A stretch of 64,000 bases of DNA. It comes from Alphaproteobacteria bacterium (GTDB lineage Bacteria > Pseudomonadota > Alphaproteobacteria > ATCC43930 > CGMCC-115725). This document shows positions 26,652-36,073 of this stretch, in pieces. The notes beneath the pieces were generated by a model. The model was not told where the DNA came from. It worked only from the letters and a program-made list of their open reading frames with translations, and did not search any database. The DNA lies in assembly GCA_030041335.1 (NCBI GenBank), contig JASHOB010000019.1, forward strand, positions 1 to 64,000. Direction: 5' to 3'. Each line of letters opens with the position of its first letter. Position 1 is the first letter of the stretch. A program made the position numbers and the translations under genes.

Positions 26652-27158
26652 CTAGCGCCGCCTTGCGGCCTTCTTCGCCGGCTTCGCTTTGGCCTTCACC
26701 TTGGGTTTTGCCTTGGGTTTTGCCTTGGGTTTTGCCTTGGCCTTGGGCGCCGCCTTGCGCGCCGGTCTTGCCCGCGCCGGGGCCGGCTGAGCATGACGCT
26801 GGCTTAGCCCAAAGCGGTTGCCGAGCGGATCGGTGAATTGTGCCAAAATGGTTTCCGCGCCCGGGGCGCCGCCGATATTGGTCTTGGGCATCGCCACCGT
26901 GCCGCCCGCTTCGACCGCCTTCGCCAGGGCGGCGTCGACATCGTCGACCTCGACATAGAAGGTGACGTGACTCGAGCCAAAGGCGCCGGGCGCGCCGATG
27001 CCGCCCTGAATGCCATAATCCCGGGCACCGGTATTGACCATGCCGTAATTCATTGGATTGCTGGTATCGATCGCCCAATCGAACACTTCGGCAAAAAATC
27101 TCTGCAGTCGCTCCGCCTCGGGCGAGATAATCTCAAAATGGACCACGCGGTTTGGCAT
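26652..27158 (-). CDS. VOC (glyoxalase/bleomycin-resistance) fold protein with lysine-rich tail
   Basis: A 168-residue protein. Residues of about 1-120 form a VOC domain: VVHFEIISPEAERLQRFFAEVF, DYGIQGGIG, VTFYVEVDDVDAALAKAVEAGG and TDPLGNRFGL. The family includes lyases, dioxygenases and antibiotic-binding proteins. After RFGLSQRH the chain becomes a 45-residue AKPK-type tail, ending KKAARRR. The tail is unusual for VOC proteins and may bind nucleic acid or polyanions. The ATG at 27158 is chosen: GGAGG is eight bases ahead, while the ATG at 27173 overlaps that site. Confidence 0.8.
   Translation of the reverse strand: MPNRVVHFEIISPEAERLQRFFAEVFDWAIDTSNPMNYGMVNTGARDYGIQGGIGAPGAFGSSHVTFYVEVDDVDAALAKAVEAGGTVAMPKTNIGGAPGAETILAQFTDPLGNRFGLSQRHAQPAPARARPARKAAPKAKAKPKAKPKAKPKVKAKAKPAKKAARRR
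26701..26736 (-). repeat. Three perfect 12-base tandem units in the VOC gene tail
   Basis: TTGGGTTTTGCC is repeated three times without change at 26701, 26713 and 26725, with decayed copies on both sides. Read on the minus strand it codes A-K-P-K steps. Exact identity points to recent slippage expansion. Confidence 0.85.
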
Positions 27159-27245
27159 CGGTTCGTCCTCCATCGTTCGCCGCGATTGCCAACGACCATA
27201 GTATACGTCAGGCTTGCATAAGGCCGCTCGCGATTTCTCAGCATC

Positions 27246-27953
27246 ATGGTACTTTCCCTGCTTCCACGGCCATCACCCAATCATGACGGACGGCGGTTTG
27301 GTCCGCCGGACATGCTGATACTGCATTACACCGGCATGCCAAGCGCCGCAGCGGCGCTCGACCGGCTGTGCGATCCGGCGGCACGGGTCAGTGCCCATTA
27401 TGTGGTCGAGGAAGACGGCAAGATTTGGCAATTGGTGCCGGAAGAGCGCCGCGCCTGGCATGCGGGCGAGTCCGGATGGTTGGACCGGCGCGACATCAAC
27501 GCCCATTCGATCGGCGTCGAGATCGTCAACCCCGGACATGAGTTTGGCTACCGGGCGTTCCCCGCCGAACAGATCCGCGCCGTCGCGGAATTATGTCGTG
27601 ACATCGTGACGCGCTGGCGCGTTCCCCCGCGTTTCGTGCTCGGCCACGCCGACGTGGCGCCGCATCGCAAACAGGATCCTGGCGAGCACTTTCCCTGGGA
27701 GCGTCTCGCGCGGGCCGGGGTCGGCCTCTGGCCCGATTTTTCCATGCTGCCGCAAACCGCGCCCGAGAGCGCCGCCGCGATTCAGGTCGCCCTCGCCGCG
27801 TTCGGCTACGACCTCGCGGTCACCGGGACGCTGGACCAGCGCACGGTGCAGGTGCTGATCGCTTTTCAGCGCCACTTCCGGCCGCAAAATTGCGACGGTG
27901 TCGCCGATGAAGAAACGCGCCAGCGCATCGCTTTGGTCGCGGCCGCGGTTTGA
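27246..27953 (+). CDS. N-acetylmuramoyl-L-alanine amidase with peptidoglycan-binding domain, AmiD type
   Basis: A 235-residue Amidase_2 enzyme. Zinc ligands are visible as His in MLILHYTGM and as His and Asp in VLGHADVAPHRKQDPG. The block SAHYVVEEDGKIWQLV with AWHAG and NAHSIGVEIVN is typical. Residues of about 165-235 match a PG_binding_1 domain (IQVALAAFGYDL, TVQVLIAFQRHFRP). It cleaves the amide between MurNAc and L-Ala, likely in cell-wall turnover. No clear signal peptide is present, so a cytoplasmic recycling role (AmpD-like) remains possible. Confidence 0.88.
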   Translation: MVLSLLPRPSPNHDGRRFGPPDMLILHYTGMPSAAAALDRLCDPAARVSAHYVVEEDGKIWQLVPEERRAWHAGESGWLDRRDINAHSIGVEIVNPGHEFGYRAFPAEQIRAVAELCRDIVTRWRVPPRFVLGHADVAPHRKQDPGEHFPWERLARAGVGLWPDFSMLPQTAPESAAAIQVALAAFGYDLAVTGTLDQRTVQVLIAFQRHFRPQNCDGVADEETRQRIALVAAAV

Positions 27954-27984
27954 CATCGAGGCGGCGCTGATCTTTATATGTCGG

Positions 27985-28380
27985 CGCCAGATGGCCGGAT
28001 GGCCGCGCTTCGCAGGGATGAGCGGGGTGAGGAAAGTCCGGGCTCCACGGAGACACGGTGCCGGCTAACGGCCGGCGGGGGCGACCCCAGGGACAGTGCC
28101 ACAGAAACACACCGCCCAACGCCGCTTTCGGGCGGCGCGGCAAGGGTGAAATGGTGCGGTAAGAGCGCACCGCGCCGCCGGCAACGGCGACGGCAGGGTA
28201 AACCCCACCGGGAGCAAGACCAAGTAGGGATGGCCGGCCTGCCGCGAGGCGAGGCCGGATGCGTTTCCGCATCGCCATCCGGGTCGGTCGCGCGAGACGC
28301 TTGGCAACAAGCGCCCCAGAGGAATGGCCATCCCCCGCCACTCGGCGGGGACAGAACCCGGCTTACAGGCCATCTGGCGA
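27985..28380 (+). ncRNA. rnpB: RNase P RNA, bacterial class A
   Basis: The ends pair: CGCCAGATGGCC at 27985 with GGCCATCTGGCG at 28368, making stem P1. Between them lie the conserved GAGGAAAGTCCGGGCTCC near 28030 (CR-I), the ACAGAAA core near 28100, GGTAAACCCC near 28200 and the ACAGAACCCGGCTTA end near 28351. These are hallmarks of RNase P RNA, the ribozyme that trims tRNA 5' leaders. The length of about 395 bases is normal. It lies directly upstream of the mraZ promoter region. Confidence 0.97.
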
Positions 28381-28469
28381 TTTCTCCATTAATTCACGAT
28401 TTGTTCTTTCAATCGATGATCAATTACCTGGGTTTCTCGGACAAGTTAACCGTATTACATTGAATCAGT

Positions 28470-28500
28470 TTGACGACCCATTAAATCCCATGATATCCCA
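28470..28500 (+). promoter_or_regulatory. dcw promoter with three MraZ-type boxes
   Basis: ACCCA at 28476-28480, TCCCA at 28486-28490 and TCCCA at 28496-28500 are spaced by exactly five bases. On the other strand this reads TGGGN-N5-TGGGN-N5-TGGGN, the operator known for MraZ in Escherichia coli. A candidate -35 TTGACG lies at 28470-28475 and a -10-like GATATC at 28492-28497, so the boxes overlap the promoter. MraZ would repress its own operon here. Box pattern is seen; promoter use is inferred. Confidence 0.72.
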
Positions 28501-28605
28501 GACAGTCACAATCGCCGAGGCGCCGCGAGGCGGTGAACATGCCGGCGCGGCAGCGACGGGTTGCGACGGGCGAGCCGGTGCAGGGTCAGGTGCCGAGAGC
28601 GAGCG

Positions 28606-29073
28606 GTGGCACTATTCGTATCAACCTTCACCAATAAAATCGACCGCAAGGGACGCGTGTCGGTGCCGGCACCATTTCGCCAAATATTGGCAGGAAAGGG
28701 CTCCGAGACCGTGGTGCTGTACCCTCATCCGAAGCATCCCGCAATCGAAGGCAGCGGCATGGACTGGCTCGAGGATTATGCCGCACGGGTCGCACAACTG
28801 CCGGAATACGACGAAGACCGCGATGCGCTTCAGTGGCTTTTCAGCCAGGTCAGCCAATTCGTGCCTGACAATGAAGGCCGCATCATTCTGCCGGAGAACT
28901 TGATCGAGCGCGCCGGCCTCGGCGAAAACGCCGTCTTTGTCGGCGCCGGGGCGAAGTTCGAAATCTGGGAGCCCGGCCGCTACGCCGATCAGTTGAGCCA
29001 GCAGCAGGCGCGCATGCGGGAGCGGAACCTGACCGTCCCGCCACTGGCGCGCCGCCCGGGGCTGTTGTCATGA
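28606..29073 (+). CDS. mraZ: Transcriptional regulator MraZ
   Basis: A 155-residue protein with the two AbrB-like repeats of MraZ. The first is FTNKIDRKGRVSVPAPFR; the second is VPDNEGRIILPENLIERAGLG followed by VFVGAGAKFEIWEP. It forms a ring that binds TGGGN repeats ahead of its own gene, and such repeats lie about 110 bases upstream. It is the first gene of the dcw operon. The start is a GTG at 28606, the only one matching the family N-terminus; its stop overlaps the rsmH start as ATGA. Confidence 0.95.
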   Translation: MALFVSTFTNKIDRKGRVSVPAPFRQILAGKGSETVVLYPHPKHPAIEGSGMDWLEDYAARVAQLPEYDEDRDALQWLFSQVSQFVPDNEGRIILPENLIERAGLGENAVFVGAGAKFEIWEPGRYADQLSQQQARMRERNLTVPPLARRPGLLS

Positions 29074-30002
29074 CCGGCCACGAAACCGTCCTTTTGGCCG
29101 CCACGGTGACGCTGTTGGCGCCACGCGACGGCGCCACCTATCTCGACGGCACGTTCGGCGGCGGCGGCTTGACCGCGGCGCTCTTGGCCGCCGCCTCGTG
29201 TCGTGTCGTCGGTGTTGACCGTGATCCGCAAGCGATCGCCGCGGGTGCCGACCTGGCGCGACGCTACCCTCAACGCCTGATCCTGGTCAGAGATCGCTTC
29301 AGCGCGATGCAACAGCTATTGGCGGGGCATGGTATCGGCGCCGTCGACGGCATCGCCTTCGATCTCGGCGTCTCCTCGATGCAGATCGACCAGGCGGAGC
29401 GGGGGTTTTCGTTCCGCTTCGACGGTCCCTTGGATATGCGGATGGAAGGCGACGGGACGAGCGCCGAAGAACTGGTGAACACGCTGCCCGAGCGCCGCCT
29501 GGCCGAGCTCATTCAACGCTATGGCGAAGAGCGGCATGCGCGCCGGGTCGCGCGCGCCATCGTCGCCGCGCGCCCGCTTCGCCGCACCGCGGAGTTGGCG
29601 GCCATCGTGCGGAAAACCGTTCCTTACCATGGCTCGGGGCTCGACCCTGCCACCCGCACCTTCCAGGCGCTGCGCATGGAAGTGAACGACGAACTCGGCG
29701 AACTGGAGCGGGGGCTGGCAGCGGCCGAGCGATTGTTGGTGCCCGGGGGCCGCCTCGTGGTGATCGCGTTTCATTCGCTCGAAGACCGTTGCGTCAAGAA
29801 TTTTCTCGGTGCGCGCAGCCTGCCTCTCGCTGTGTCGCGCCATCGTCCCGCCGTGCCGCAGCCGCTGCCGAGCTTTCGCCTCCTCACTCGGCGCCCGCTG
29901 CGGCCCGGCGCGGACGAGATCGCGCGCAATCCGCGCGCGCGCTCGGCCCGATTGCGTGCCGCCGAGCGCACGGCGGCGCCGGTCTGGGGAAACGCCGCAT
30001 GA
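29070..30002 (+). CDS. rsmH: 16S rRNA (cytosine-1402-N4)-methyltransferase RsmH
   Basis: A 310-residue SAM-dependent methyltransferase (MraW). It has GxFGGGG-like DGTFGGGGLTAALL for the SAM-binding loop, VVGVDRDPQAI, FDLGVSSMQIDQAERGFSF, and the late ATRTFQALRMEVNDEL and VVIAFHSLEDRCVKNF. It methylates N4 of C1402 in the ribosomal P site. The start at 29070 overlaps the mraZ stop by four bases; it is usually the second gene in the cluster, as here. Confidence 0.97.
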   Translation: MTGHETVLLAATVTLLAPRDGATYLDGTFGGGGLTAALLAAASCRVVGVDRDPQAIAAGADLARRYPQRLILVRDRFSAMQQLLAGHGIGAVDGIAFDLGVSSMQIDQAERGFSFRFDGPLDMRMEGDGTSAEELVNTLPERRLAELIQRYGEERHARRVARAIVAARPLRRTAELAAIVRKTVPYHGSGLDPATRTFQALRMEVNDELGELERGLAAAERLLVPGGRLVVIAFHSLEDRCVKNFLGARSLPLAVSRHRPAVPQPLPSFRLLTRRPLRPGADEIARNPRARSARLRAAERTAAPVWGNAA

Positions 30003-30361
30003 TCCGCGTCAGCACATTGATCTGGGTGCTGCTGGTGGCGCTGAGCGGCTACGCCATGTTCCAGGTCAAGAGCGAGGTCGGGCGACTCGATCAGCGGCTC
30101 GCCACGGTCAATCGAATGATCGCCGATGACCGCGAGGAAATACGCACCCTCAACGTCGAATGGGCGACGTTGACCCAGCCGGATCGGCTCGACGCCCTGA
30201 GCCAGCACGTGCTGCAGCTCGAACCGATCCGTACCTACGTCCTCGGCTCGCTCGATCAGCCGCCGTTGCGCGATGATGTCGCGGGCCCCCATCCCAGCAC
30301 CCCGCCCGCGGCGCCGGGGAGCTCGGAGCTCGCCGAAGTCCCGCTCAAGGCAAGGCAATGA
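29999..30361 (+). CDS. ftsL: Cell division protein FtsL
   Basis: A 120-residue bitopic protein. A single membrane helix (VSTLIWVLLVALSGYAMFQV) is followed by a short coiled-coil segment VGRLDQRLATVNRMIADDREEIRTLNVEW and the conserved ATLTQPDRLDALSQ. It links FtsQ and FtsB with FtsWI in the division complex. Identity comes mainly from size, topology and position between rsmH and ftsI, since the family is poorly conserved. The ATG overlaps the rsmH stop and its own stop overlaps the ftsI start, both as ATGA. A Pro-rich tail follows the coil. Confidence 0.9.
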   Translation: MIRVSTLIWVLLVALSGYAMFQVKSEVGRLDQRLATVNRMIADDREEIRTLNVEWATLTQPDRLDALSQHVLQLEPIRTYVLGSLDQPPLRDDVAGPHPSTPPAAPGSSELAEVPLKARQ

Positions 30362-32103
30362 CCGAGACCAGCAAGGCCGACGACAATCCGTGCCGGCCCC
30401 GGCACTTCAAGCCGCTGCTGTGCGCCCCGGCGCCCATGAGCGGGCCGGGCCGCACCGCGCTCGAGATCTGCCACACCAGGCTGCTGGTGACGGGCGCGCT
30501 ATTCATCGTCGCTTTTTTGACGATTGGTGCGCAGCTTATCGACGTGATGGAGCTGAGATCGCCGGACAAGGCCACCGCGCGCAACCATGCTGGCGAGCAT
30601 GCGCTGCCGGGTCGCGCCGACATCGTCGACCGCCATGGCGTGCTGTTGGCGACGACGCTGGTGATGCCTTCGCTCTATGCCAATCCTAAACAGATCCTCG
30701 ACAAGGAAAGGGTCGCCGCCGAGCTCGCGCAAATTTTTCCGGAACTCTCCGCCGCCAAGCTGGCCGAGAGTTTCAACCGGCCCAATCTCAGCTTCGTCTG
30801 GATCAAGCATGATCTGACTCCGCGTCAGCAGATGGCGGTCAACGCGCTGGGCGAACACGCGCTGCAATTCCTCAATGAGGATCGCCGCGTCTACCCCAAG
30901 GGCAATCTCTTCGCCCACGTGGTCGGCTTCGTCGACAGCGACGGCAAAGGCATGGCCGGCATCGAAGCCGGTCTCGACAAGCGGCTCAAGACCGATCCGA
31001 CGCCCGTGCGGCTTTCGGCCGACGCGCGCGTTCAATTCATTTTGCGCAACGAAATTCTGCATCAAATGACGGCCTTCGGCGCCAAACGCGGGTTCGGTCT
31101 CGTCATGAATGTGCGCAGCGGTGAAGTCCTCGCCCTGGCCTCGCTGCCCGATTTCGACCCGAACGACCTCACGGCAGCGAGCACCGATCAGCTTTACAAT
31201 CATGCCACTTTCGGCGTCTATGAAATGGGCTCGGTGTTCAAGATCTTTAACACGGCGATGCTGCTGTCGAGTGGCCTCGCAAACCTGAGCACCAAGTTCG
31301 ACGCCACCAACCCGATCAAGATTGGCCGCTTCACCATTCACGACGATCACCCGCAGCGGCGCTGGCTGTCGGTGGCGGAAGTATTTCAGTATTCGTCCAA
31401 TATCGGCTCGGCCAAAGAAGCGGTGACGGCCGGCGTGCCCCGTCAGGAGGATTTTCTCGGCAAGCTCGGGCTCTTGAATACGCCGCATTTCGAGCTCCCC
31501 GAAGTGGCGGCGCCGCACATTCCCTCGCCGTGGCACGAGATCAACCTGATGACCGTCGCGTTCGGGCACGGCATCTCAGTCTCGCTGCTGCAGATGGCGA
31601 CGGCGGTCAGCGCCGTGGTCAATGGCGGACTGCTTTATCGCCCGACCCTGATCGCGAGAGCGAGCGAGCCGCAGGGCGAGCGCGTGCTCACCCCCGCGAT
31701 CTCGGACGAGATGCGGCGGCTGTTGCGGCTGGTGGTCACCAGCGGCACCGGCAAGTTCGCGGCCGCGCCCGGTTACCTCGTCGGCGGCAAGACCGGCACC
31801 GCCGAAGAGGTGCAAAATAAGGGCTATGCGCGCAAGCAGCTGCTCTCTTCGTTCGTCGGCGTATTCCCGATCAACGATCCGAAATACGTCATCATTATCA
31901 GCATCGACCAGCCGCATGGCACGCACGCTTCCTATGGCTACGCCACCGCGGGCTGGGTGGCGGCGCCGGGCGTCAGCCGTATCATCGAGCGCATGGCGCC
32001 GCTGGTGGGCATTCATCCGATCGACGAAGATGCGCCCGATATCCGTCGTGCCTTGATGATCGAAACTCCCGTCCCCGAGGGACGAAAACTTGCGGCTGAG
32101 TGA
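30358..32103 (+). CDS. ftsI: Peptidoglycan transpeptidase FtsI (PBP3)
   Basis: A 581-residue class B penicillin-binding protein. It has an N-terminal membrane helix (LLVTGALFIVAFLTIGAQLI), a dimerisation-like region with RADIVDRHGVLLATT, and a transpeptidase domain. The active-site SxxK is SVFK near residue 292, SxN is SSN in FQYSSNIG and KTG is in GGKTGTAEE. It cross-links septal peptidoglycan together with FtsW. Its start overlaps ftsL by four bases and its end overlaps murE by 14. Confidence 0.97.
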   Translation: MTETSKADDNPCRPRHFKPLLCAPAPMSGPGRTALEICHTRLLVTGALFIVAFLTIGAQLIDVMELRSPDKATARNHAGEHALPGRADIVDRHGVLLATTLVMPSLYANPKQILDKERVAAELAQIFPELSAAKLAESFNRPNLSFVWIKHDLTPRQQMAVNALGEHALQFLNEDRRVYPKGNLFAHVVGFVDSDGKGMAGIEAGLDKRLKTDPTPVRLSADARVQFILRNEILHQMTAFGAKRGFGLVMNVRSGEVLALASLPDFDPNDLTAASTDQLYNHATFGVYEMGSVFKIFNTAMLLSSGLANLSTKFDATNPIKIGRFTIHDDHPQRRWLSVAEVFQYSSNIGSAKEAVTAGVPRQEDFLGKLGLLNTPHFELPEVAAPHIPSPWHEINLMTVAFGHGISVSLLQMATAVSAVVNGGLLYRPTLIARASEPQGERVLTPAISDEMRRLLRLVVTSGTGKFAAAPGYLVGGKTGTAEEVQNKGYARKQLLSSFVGVFPINDPKYVIIISIDQPHGTHASYGYATAGWVAAPGVSRIIERMAPLVGIHPIDEDAPDIRRALMIETPVPEGRKLAAE

Positions 32104-33574
32104 GCTGATGAAGGGGCAAGACAGCACCGCGACGATTGCGCCGCCGGGCGACCCTGAGATTCGTGGTCTGAGCTTGGATTCACGGCGCGTCGAGCCAGGC
32201 TTTCTGTTTGCTGCCGTGCCCGGCACCCGCACCGATGGCCGTCGCTTCATCGCCGACGCGGTGGCAAAGGGCGCGGTTGCCGTCCTGACCGCCGACCCCG
32301 AAAGCTGCCAAGCCCTGACCCGGCGCGAGCCGCCCGTCACCATCGTCGGCGACGCCAATCCGCGCCGCCGCATCGCGTGCATCGCGGCCCGCTTTTATCG
32401 CCCCCAGCCGGAAACGGTCGCGGCCGTCACCGGCACCAACGGCAAGACCTCGGTCGCCGTCTTTACCCGCCAGCTCTGGCAAGGGCTCGGCCGGCCGGCG
32501 GCGAGTCTGGGCACGATCGGCATTGTCGCCCCGGGTTTCTCCCGCCCCGGTTCGCTCACCACCCCCGACCCGGTGACGCTCCATTCCGAGCTCAACGCCC
32601 TGGCGCAGAGCGGCATCGACCATGTCGCCATCGAAGCCTCGAGCCACGGGCTTGATCAGTTTCGGCTCGACGGGCTGCGACCAAAGGCCGCTGCATTCAC
32701 CAACCTGTCGCGCGATCATCTCGACTATCACCGCGACATGGCAGACTATCGTGCGGCCAAGACGCGACTTTTCACCGATCTCTTGCCGAGGGACGGCGCG
32801 GCGGTCCTCAATCTCGACGACGAGACCGCGAGCGGGTTGGCGCCGCAGTGCGCGCGGCGCGGCCAGCGGGTGATCGGCTTCGGCCGCAACCAGCGCGCCG
32901 ACCTGCGCCTCATTGCGGCACGGCCGAATGTTATGGGTCAGGAATTGTCGCTTGCCGTTTTCGGTCAAACGCACGACGTCGCTTTGCCGCTCATCGGCGA
33001 GTTTCAGGCGATGAACGTGCTGGCGGCATTGGGTCTCGTGCTCGCCACCGGAGCCGAGCTCGGACCGACGCTTGCGCTCTTCCCATCGCTCGCGGGCGCA
33101 CCGGGCAGGATGGAACGGGTCGGCACGCATCCCTCGGGCGCGCCCGTTCTGGTTGACTACGCCCATACTCCCGATGCGCTCGGAAACGCGCTCAGCGCGC
33201 TGCGCGGCCATGTCACGGGCCGCATCGTCGCGGTGTTCGGTGCCGGCGGCGATCGCGACGCCGGCAAACGCCCGCAAATGGGTGCCGTTGCCAGGCGCCT
33301 GGCCGACATCGTCATCGTCACCGACGACAATCCGCGCAGCGAGAACGCGGCCCAGATCCGCCGCGCGATTCTCGAGACCTGCCCGGGCGGCATCGAAATC
33401 GGCGACCGTGCCGAGGCGGTGCGGCGCGGCCTGGCGATGCTCCGGGCCGGCGATGCCCTGTTGGTGGCCGGCAAAGGACACGAGACGGGGCAGATCATCG
33501 GCGCCAGGACGCTGCCGTTCTCCGACAGCGCGGTCGTGCGCGCCGCACTCGGCACATTGGGAAGCGCGGCATGA
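32090..33574 (+). CDS. murE: UDP-MurNAc-L-Ala-D-Glu:meso-diaminopimelate ligase
   Basis: A 494-residue Mur ligase. Early SLDSRRVEPGFLF binds UDP; GTNGKTSVAVF is the ATP loop; SHGLDQFRLDG and FTNLSRDHLDYH follow; the substrate motif is DNPRSE, where DNPR selects meso-diaminopimelate over lysine. It adds the third residue of the stem peptide in the cytoplasm. A TTG at 32090 with GAGG upstream is taken as start; an ATG at 32108 is possible. The stop overlaps the murF start as ATGA. Confidence 0.97.
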   Translation: MRLSELMKGQDSTATIAPPGDPEIRGLSLDSRRVEPGFLFAAVPGTRTDGRRFIADAVAKGAVAVLTADPESCQALTRREPPVTIVGDANPRRRIACIAARFYRPQPETVAAVTGTNGKTSVAVFTRQLWQGLGRPAASLGTIGIVAPGFSRPGSLTTPDPVTLHSELNALAQSGIDHVAIEASSHGLDQFRLDGLRPKAAAFTNLSRDHLDYHRDMADYRAAKTRLFTDLLPRDGAAVLNLDDETASGLAPQCARRGQRVIGFGRNQRADLRLIAARPNVMGQELSLAVFGQTHDVALPLIGEFQAMNVLAALGLVLATGAELGPTLALFPSLAGAPGRMERVGTHPSGAPVLVDYAHTPDALGNALSALRGHVTGRIVAVFGAGGDRDAGKRPQMGAVARRLADIVIVTDDNPRSENAAQIRRAILETCPGGIEIGDRAEAVRRGLAMLRAGDALLVAGKGHETGQIIGARTLPFSDSAVVRAALGTLGSAA

Positions 33575-34980
33575 CGCTTCTCTGGACCTCTGCCGAAGCC
33601 GAAAGCGCGACGCGCGGATACAGCACACGACCGTGGCAGGCATCGGGTGTGTCGATCGACAGCCGCAGCATCGAGCGCGGCGACCTCTTCGTCGCCCTGG
33701 CCGGTCCGCGTTTTGATGGTCACGATTTCTTGGCCGACGCAATCGCTCATGGAGCTAGCGCGGCCATGGTGCATCGCCGCCCTCCCGGTAGTGACAATGA
33801 GCTGCCTCTCCTCATTGTCGATGACACCATGGCCGCGCTGGGCGATCTGGGCGCCGCGGCGCGAAAACGCAGCGGCGCCCAGATCGTAGCCATCACCGGG
33901 AGTGTCGGAAAGACCGGCACCAAGGATGCGTTGCGTCAAGCCCTCGAGCCGCTCGGTGCGACCCATGCTTCGGCCGGCAGCCTGAACAATCACTGGGGCG
34001 TGCCGCTATCCTTGGCGCGCCTGCCGAAAGACGCGCGTTTTGGCGTGTTTGAGCTCGGCATGAACCATGCCGGCGAGATCGCGGCCCTGTCGCGCCTGGT
34101 GCGGCCGGAGGTGGCCCTCGTCACCACCATCGAGCCGGTGCATCTCGGTTTTTTTCCTTCGGTCGCAGCGATCGCCGATGCCAAAGCGGAGATATTCTTC
34201 GGCATGGAGCCGCACGGCATCGCCGTATTGAACCGCGACAATGAATGGTTCGACCGGCTCGAGACCATCGCGCGCGCGGTCGGCCTGGAGCGCATCGTGG
34301 GTTTTGGCGCGGATCGCGACGCTACGATACGTCTCATCGATTGCGATCTCGAAGCGACCGCCAGCGCCGTCACCGTCGCGATCGAGGGCGAGACCATCGA
34401 CTATTGCGTCGCGATGCCGGGCCGGCATTGGGTGATGAACTCGCTCGGCGTCCTGGGCGCGGTCTACGCGCTTGACGGCGACGTGGTCGCCGCGGCATCC
34501 GCCTTCGCGCGCATGAAACCGATGGACGGTCGTGGTCGCCGCCACCGCATCGGGGTCAAGGACGGGCAGGCCGAACTCATTGACGAAAGTTACAATGCCA
34601 GCCCGGCTTCGGTGGGCGCGGCCATCGCGGTGCTCGGCGCGAGCAAGCCCGGCCCGGCCGGACGCCGCATCGCGGTTCTCGGCGATATGCTCGAGCTGGG
34701 TGATCGCGCCGCCGAGCTCCACGCCGCATTGCTCGAGCCGTTGCGCGGGGCGGCAATCGACCTGGTCTTCACCGTCGGCGATCGGATGATGGCGCTCGAT
34801 CGCGTCTTGCCAAAGAAGATGCGCGGCGGCCACGACGCCACCGCGGCGGCGATGGCGGAACGCTTGGTGGCGTTGCTGCGCGCCGGCGATGTCGTCTCGG
34901 TCAAGGGCTCGCACGGCATCGGCATGAATCAAATCGTGACGCGGCTTACCGCGGTGCCCGCTTTAGTGGTCAAGAGTTGA
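33571..34980 (+). CDS. murF: UDP-MurNAc-tripeptide:D-Ala-D-Ala ligase
   Basis: A 469-residue Mur ligase. It begins with the MurF-type [20 protein letters not shown] in parts, has the ATP loop [14 protein letters not shown], then [12 protein letters not shown] and [20 protein letters not shown], which is typical of MurF, and [15 protein letters not shown] late. It completes the UDP-MurNAc-pentapeptide with D-Ala-D-Ala, using the product of the ddl gene further along the same operon. Four-base overlap with murE; four bases before mraY. Confidence 0.97.
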   Translation: MTLLWTSAEAESATRGYSTRPWQASGVSIDSRSIERGDLFVALAGPRFDGHDFLADAIAHGASAAMVHRRPPGSDNELPLLIVDDTMAALGDLGAAARKRSGAQIVAITGSVGKTGTKDALRQALEPLGATHASAGSLNNHWGVPLSLARLPKDARFGVFELGMNHAGEIAALSRLVRPEVALVTTIEPVHLGFFPSVAAIADAKAEIFFGMEPHGIAVLNRDNEWFDRLETIARAVGLERIVGFGADRDATIRLIDCDLEATASAVTVAIEGETIDYCVAMPGRHWVMNSLGVLGAVYALDGDVVAAASAFARMKPMDGRGRRHRIGVKDGQAELIDESYNASPASVGAAIAVLGASKPGPAGRRIAVLGDMLELGDRAAELHAALLEPLRGAAIDLVFTVGDRMMALDRVLPKKMRGGHDATAAAMAERLVALLRAGDVVSVKGSHGIGMNQIVTRLTAVPALVVKS

Positions 34981-34984
34981 GCCG

Positions 34985-36073
34985 ATGTTTTATGCGATAT
35001 TGCCGCGCTTTTCCGAATTCTTCACACCCTTCAACCTGTTCCGCTATCTCACGTTCCGATCCGGCGGCGCGTTGGTGACCGCCCTCGTCATCAGCTTCTG
35101 GGCGGGGCCCCGGATCATCGCCTGGCTCAAAGCGACTCAGATTGACGGCCAGCCGATCCGCAGCGATGGACCGGAGGATCATCTCACCCGCAAACGCGGC
35201 ACCCCGACCATGGGCGGATTTCTGATCTTGCTGGCGCTGATCGTGTCAACGTTGTTGTGGGTCGACCTCGCCAACGTCTATGTCTGGATCGTTCTCCTGG
35301 TGACCATGGCGTGCGGCGGCATTGGCTTCATCGACGATTACGAGAAGCTGACCAAGCGCTCGTCGCGCGGCTTATCGAGCCGCATGAAGCTCCTGCTGCA
35401 GCTGCTGATCGGCGGCGTCGCGGCGGTCGCGGTGATGCTGGCGGCACCGCAGCCGCTCGCCGGCATGCTCGCCGTACCATTCTTCAAGAACTTCATGATC
35501 GATCTGGGTTGGCTCTTCGTCCCGTTCGGCATGATCGTGGTCGCGGGTTTTTCCAACGCGGTCAATCTGACCGACGGGCTCGATGGTCTGGCGATTGTGC
35601 CCTCGATGATCGCGGCCGGCGTCTTTGCGTTGATTGCCTATCTGGTCGGCAATTTGATCTTTTCCAATTATCTGCAGATCCATCACGTCCCGGGCGCGGG
35701 CGAACTCGGCATTTTCTGCGCCGCCCTGGTCGGCGCCGGCCTGGGTTTTCTTTGGTTCAATGCGCCGCCCGCGATGGTGTTCATGGGCGACACCGGCTCG
35801 CTTGCGATCGGCGGCGCGCTCGGCGCCATCAGCCTCGTCACCAAGCATGAGCTGGTGCTGGTGATTGTCGGCGGGCTGTTCGTTCTAGAGACGGTGTCGG
35901 TCATCGTCCAGGTGGCGAGCTTCAAGCTGACGGGGCGCCGCGTCTTCATGATGGCACCGCTGCATCATCATTTTGAGAAAAAGGGCTGGCAGGAGCCGAC
36001 CATTGTCATCCGCTTCTGGATTATCGCCTCGATCCTGGCGATCGGCGGCTTGTCGACGTTGAAACTGCGATGA
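34985..36073 (+). CDS. mraY: Phospho-MurNAc-pentapeptide transferase MraY
   Basis: A 362-residue integral membrane enzyme with about ten helices. Key blocks are [16 protein letters not shown] with the catalytic Asp pair, [13 protein letters not shown], and [14 protein letters not shown], then [12 protein letters not shown], the His-rich loop. It moves phospho-MurNAc-pentapeptide to undecaprenyl phosphate to make lipid I. Only four bases separate it from murF. Its stop overlaps the murD start as ATGA. Confidence 0.98.
   Translation: MFYAILPRFSEFFTPFNLFRYLTFRSGGALVTALVISFWAGPRIIAWLKATQIDGQPIRSDGPEDHLTRKRGTPTMGGFLILLALIVSTLLWVDLANVYVWIVLLVTMACGGIGFIDDYEKLTKRSSRGLSSRMKLLLQLLIGGVAAVAVMLAAPQPLAGMLAVPFFKNFMIDLGWLFVPFGMIVVAGFSNAVNLTDGLDGLAIVPSMIAAGVFALIAYLVGNLIFSNYLQIHHVPGAGELGIFCAALVGAGLGFLWFNAPPAMVFMGDTGSLAIGGALGAISLVTKHELVLVIVGGLFVLETVSVIVQVASFKLTGRRVFMMAPLHHHFEKKGWQEPTIVIRFWIIASILAIGGLSTLKLR

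Noticed and set aside
26701-26736. Short direct repeats as a possible CRISPR array
   Set aside because: The units are 12 bases, directly abutting and in frame within a gene. There are no spacers.
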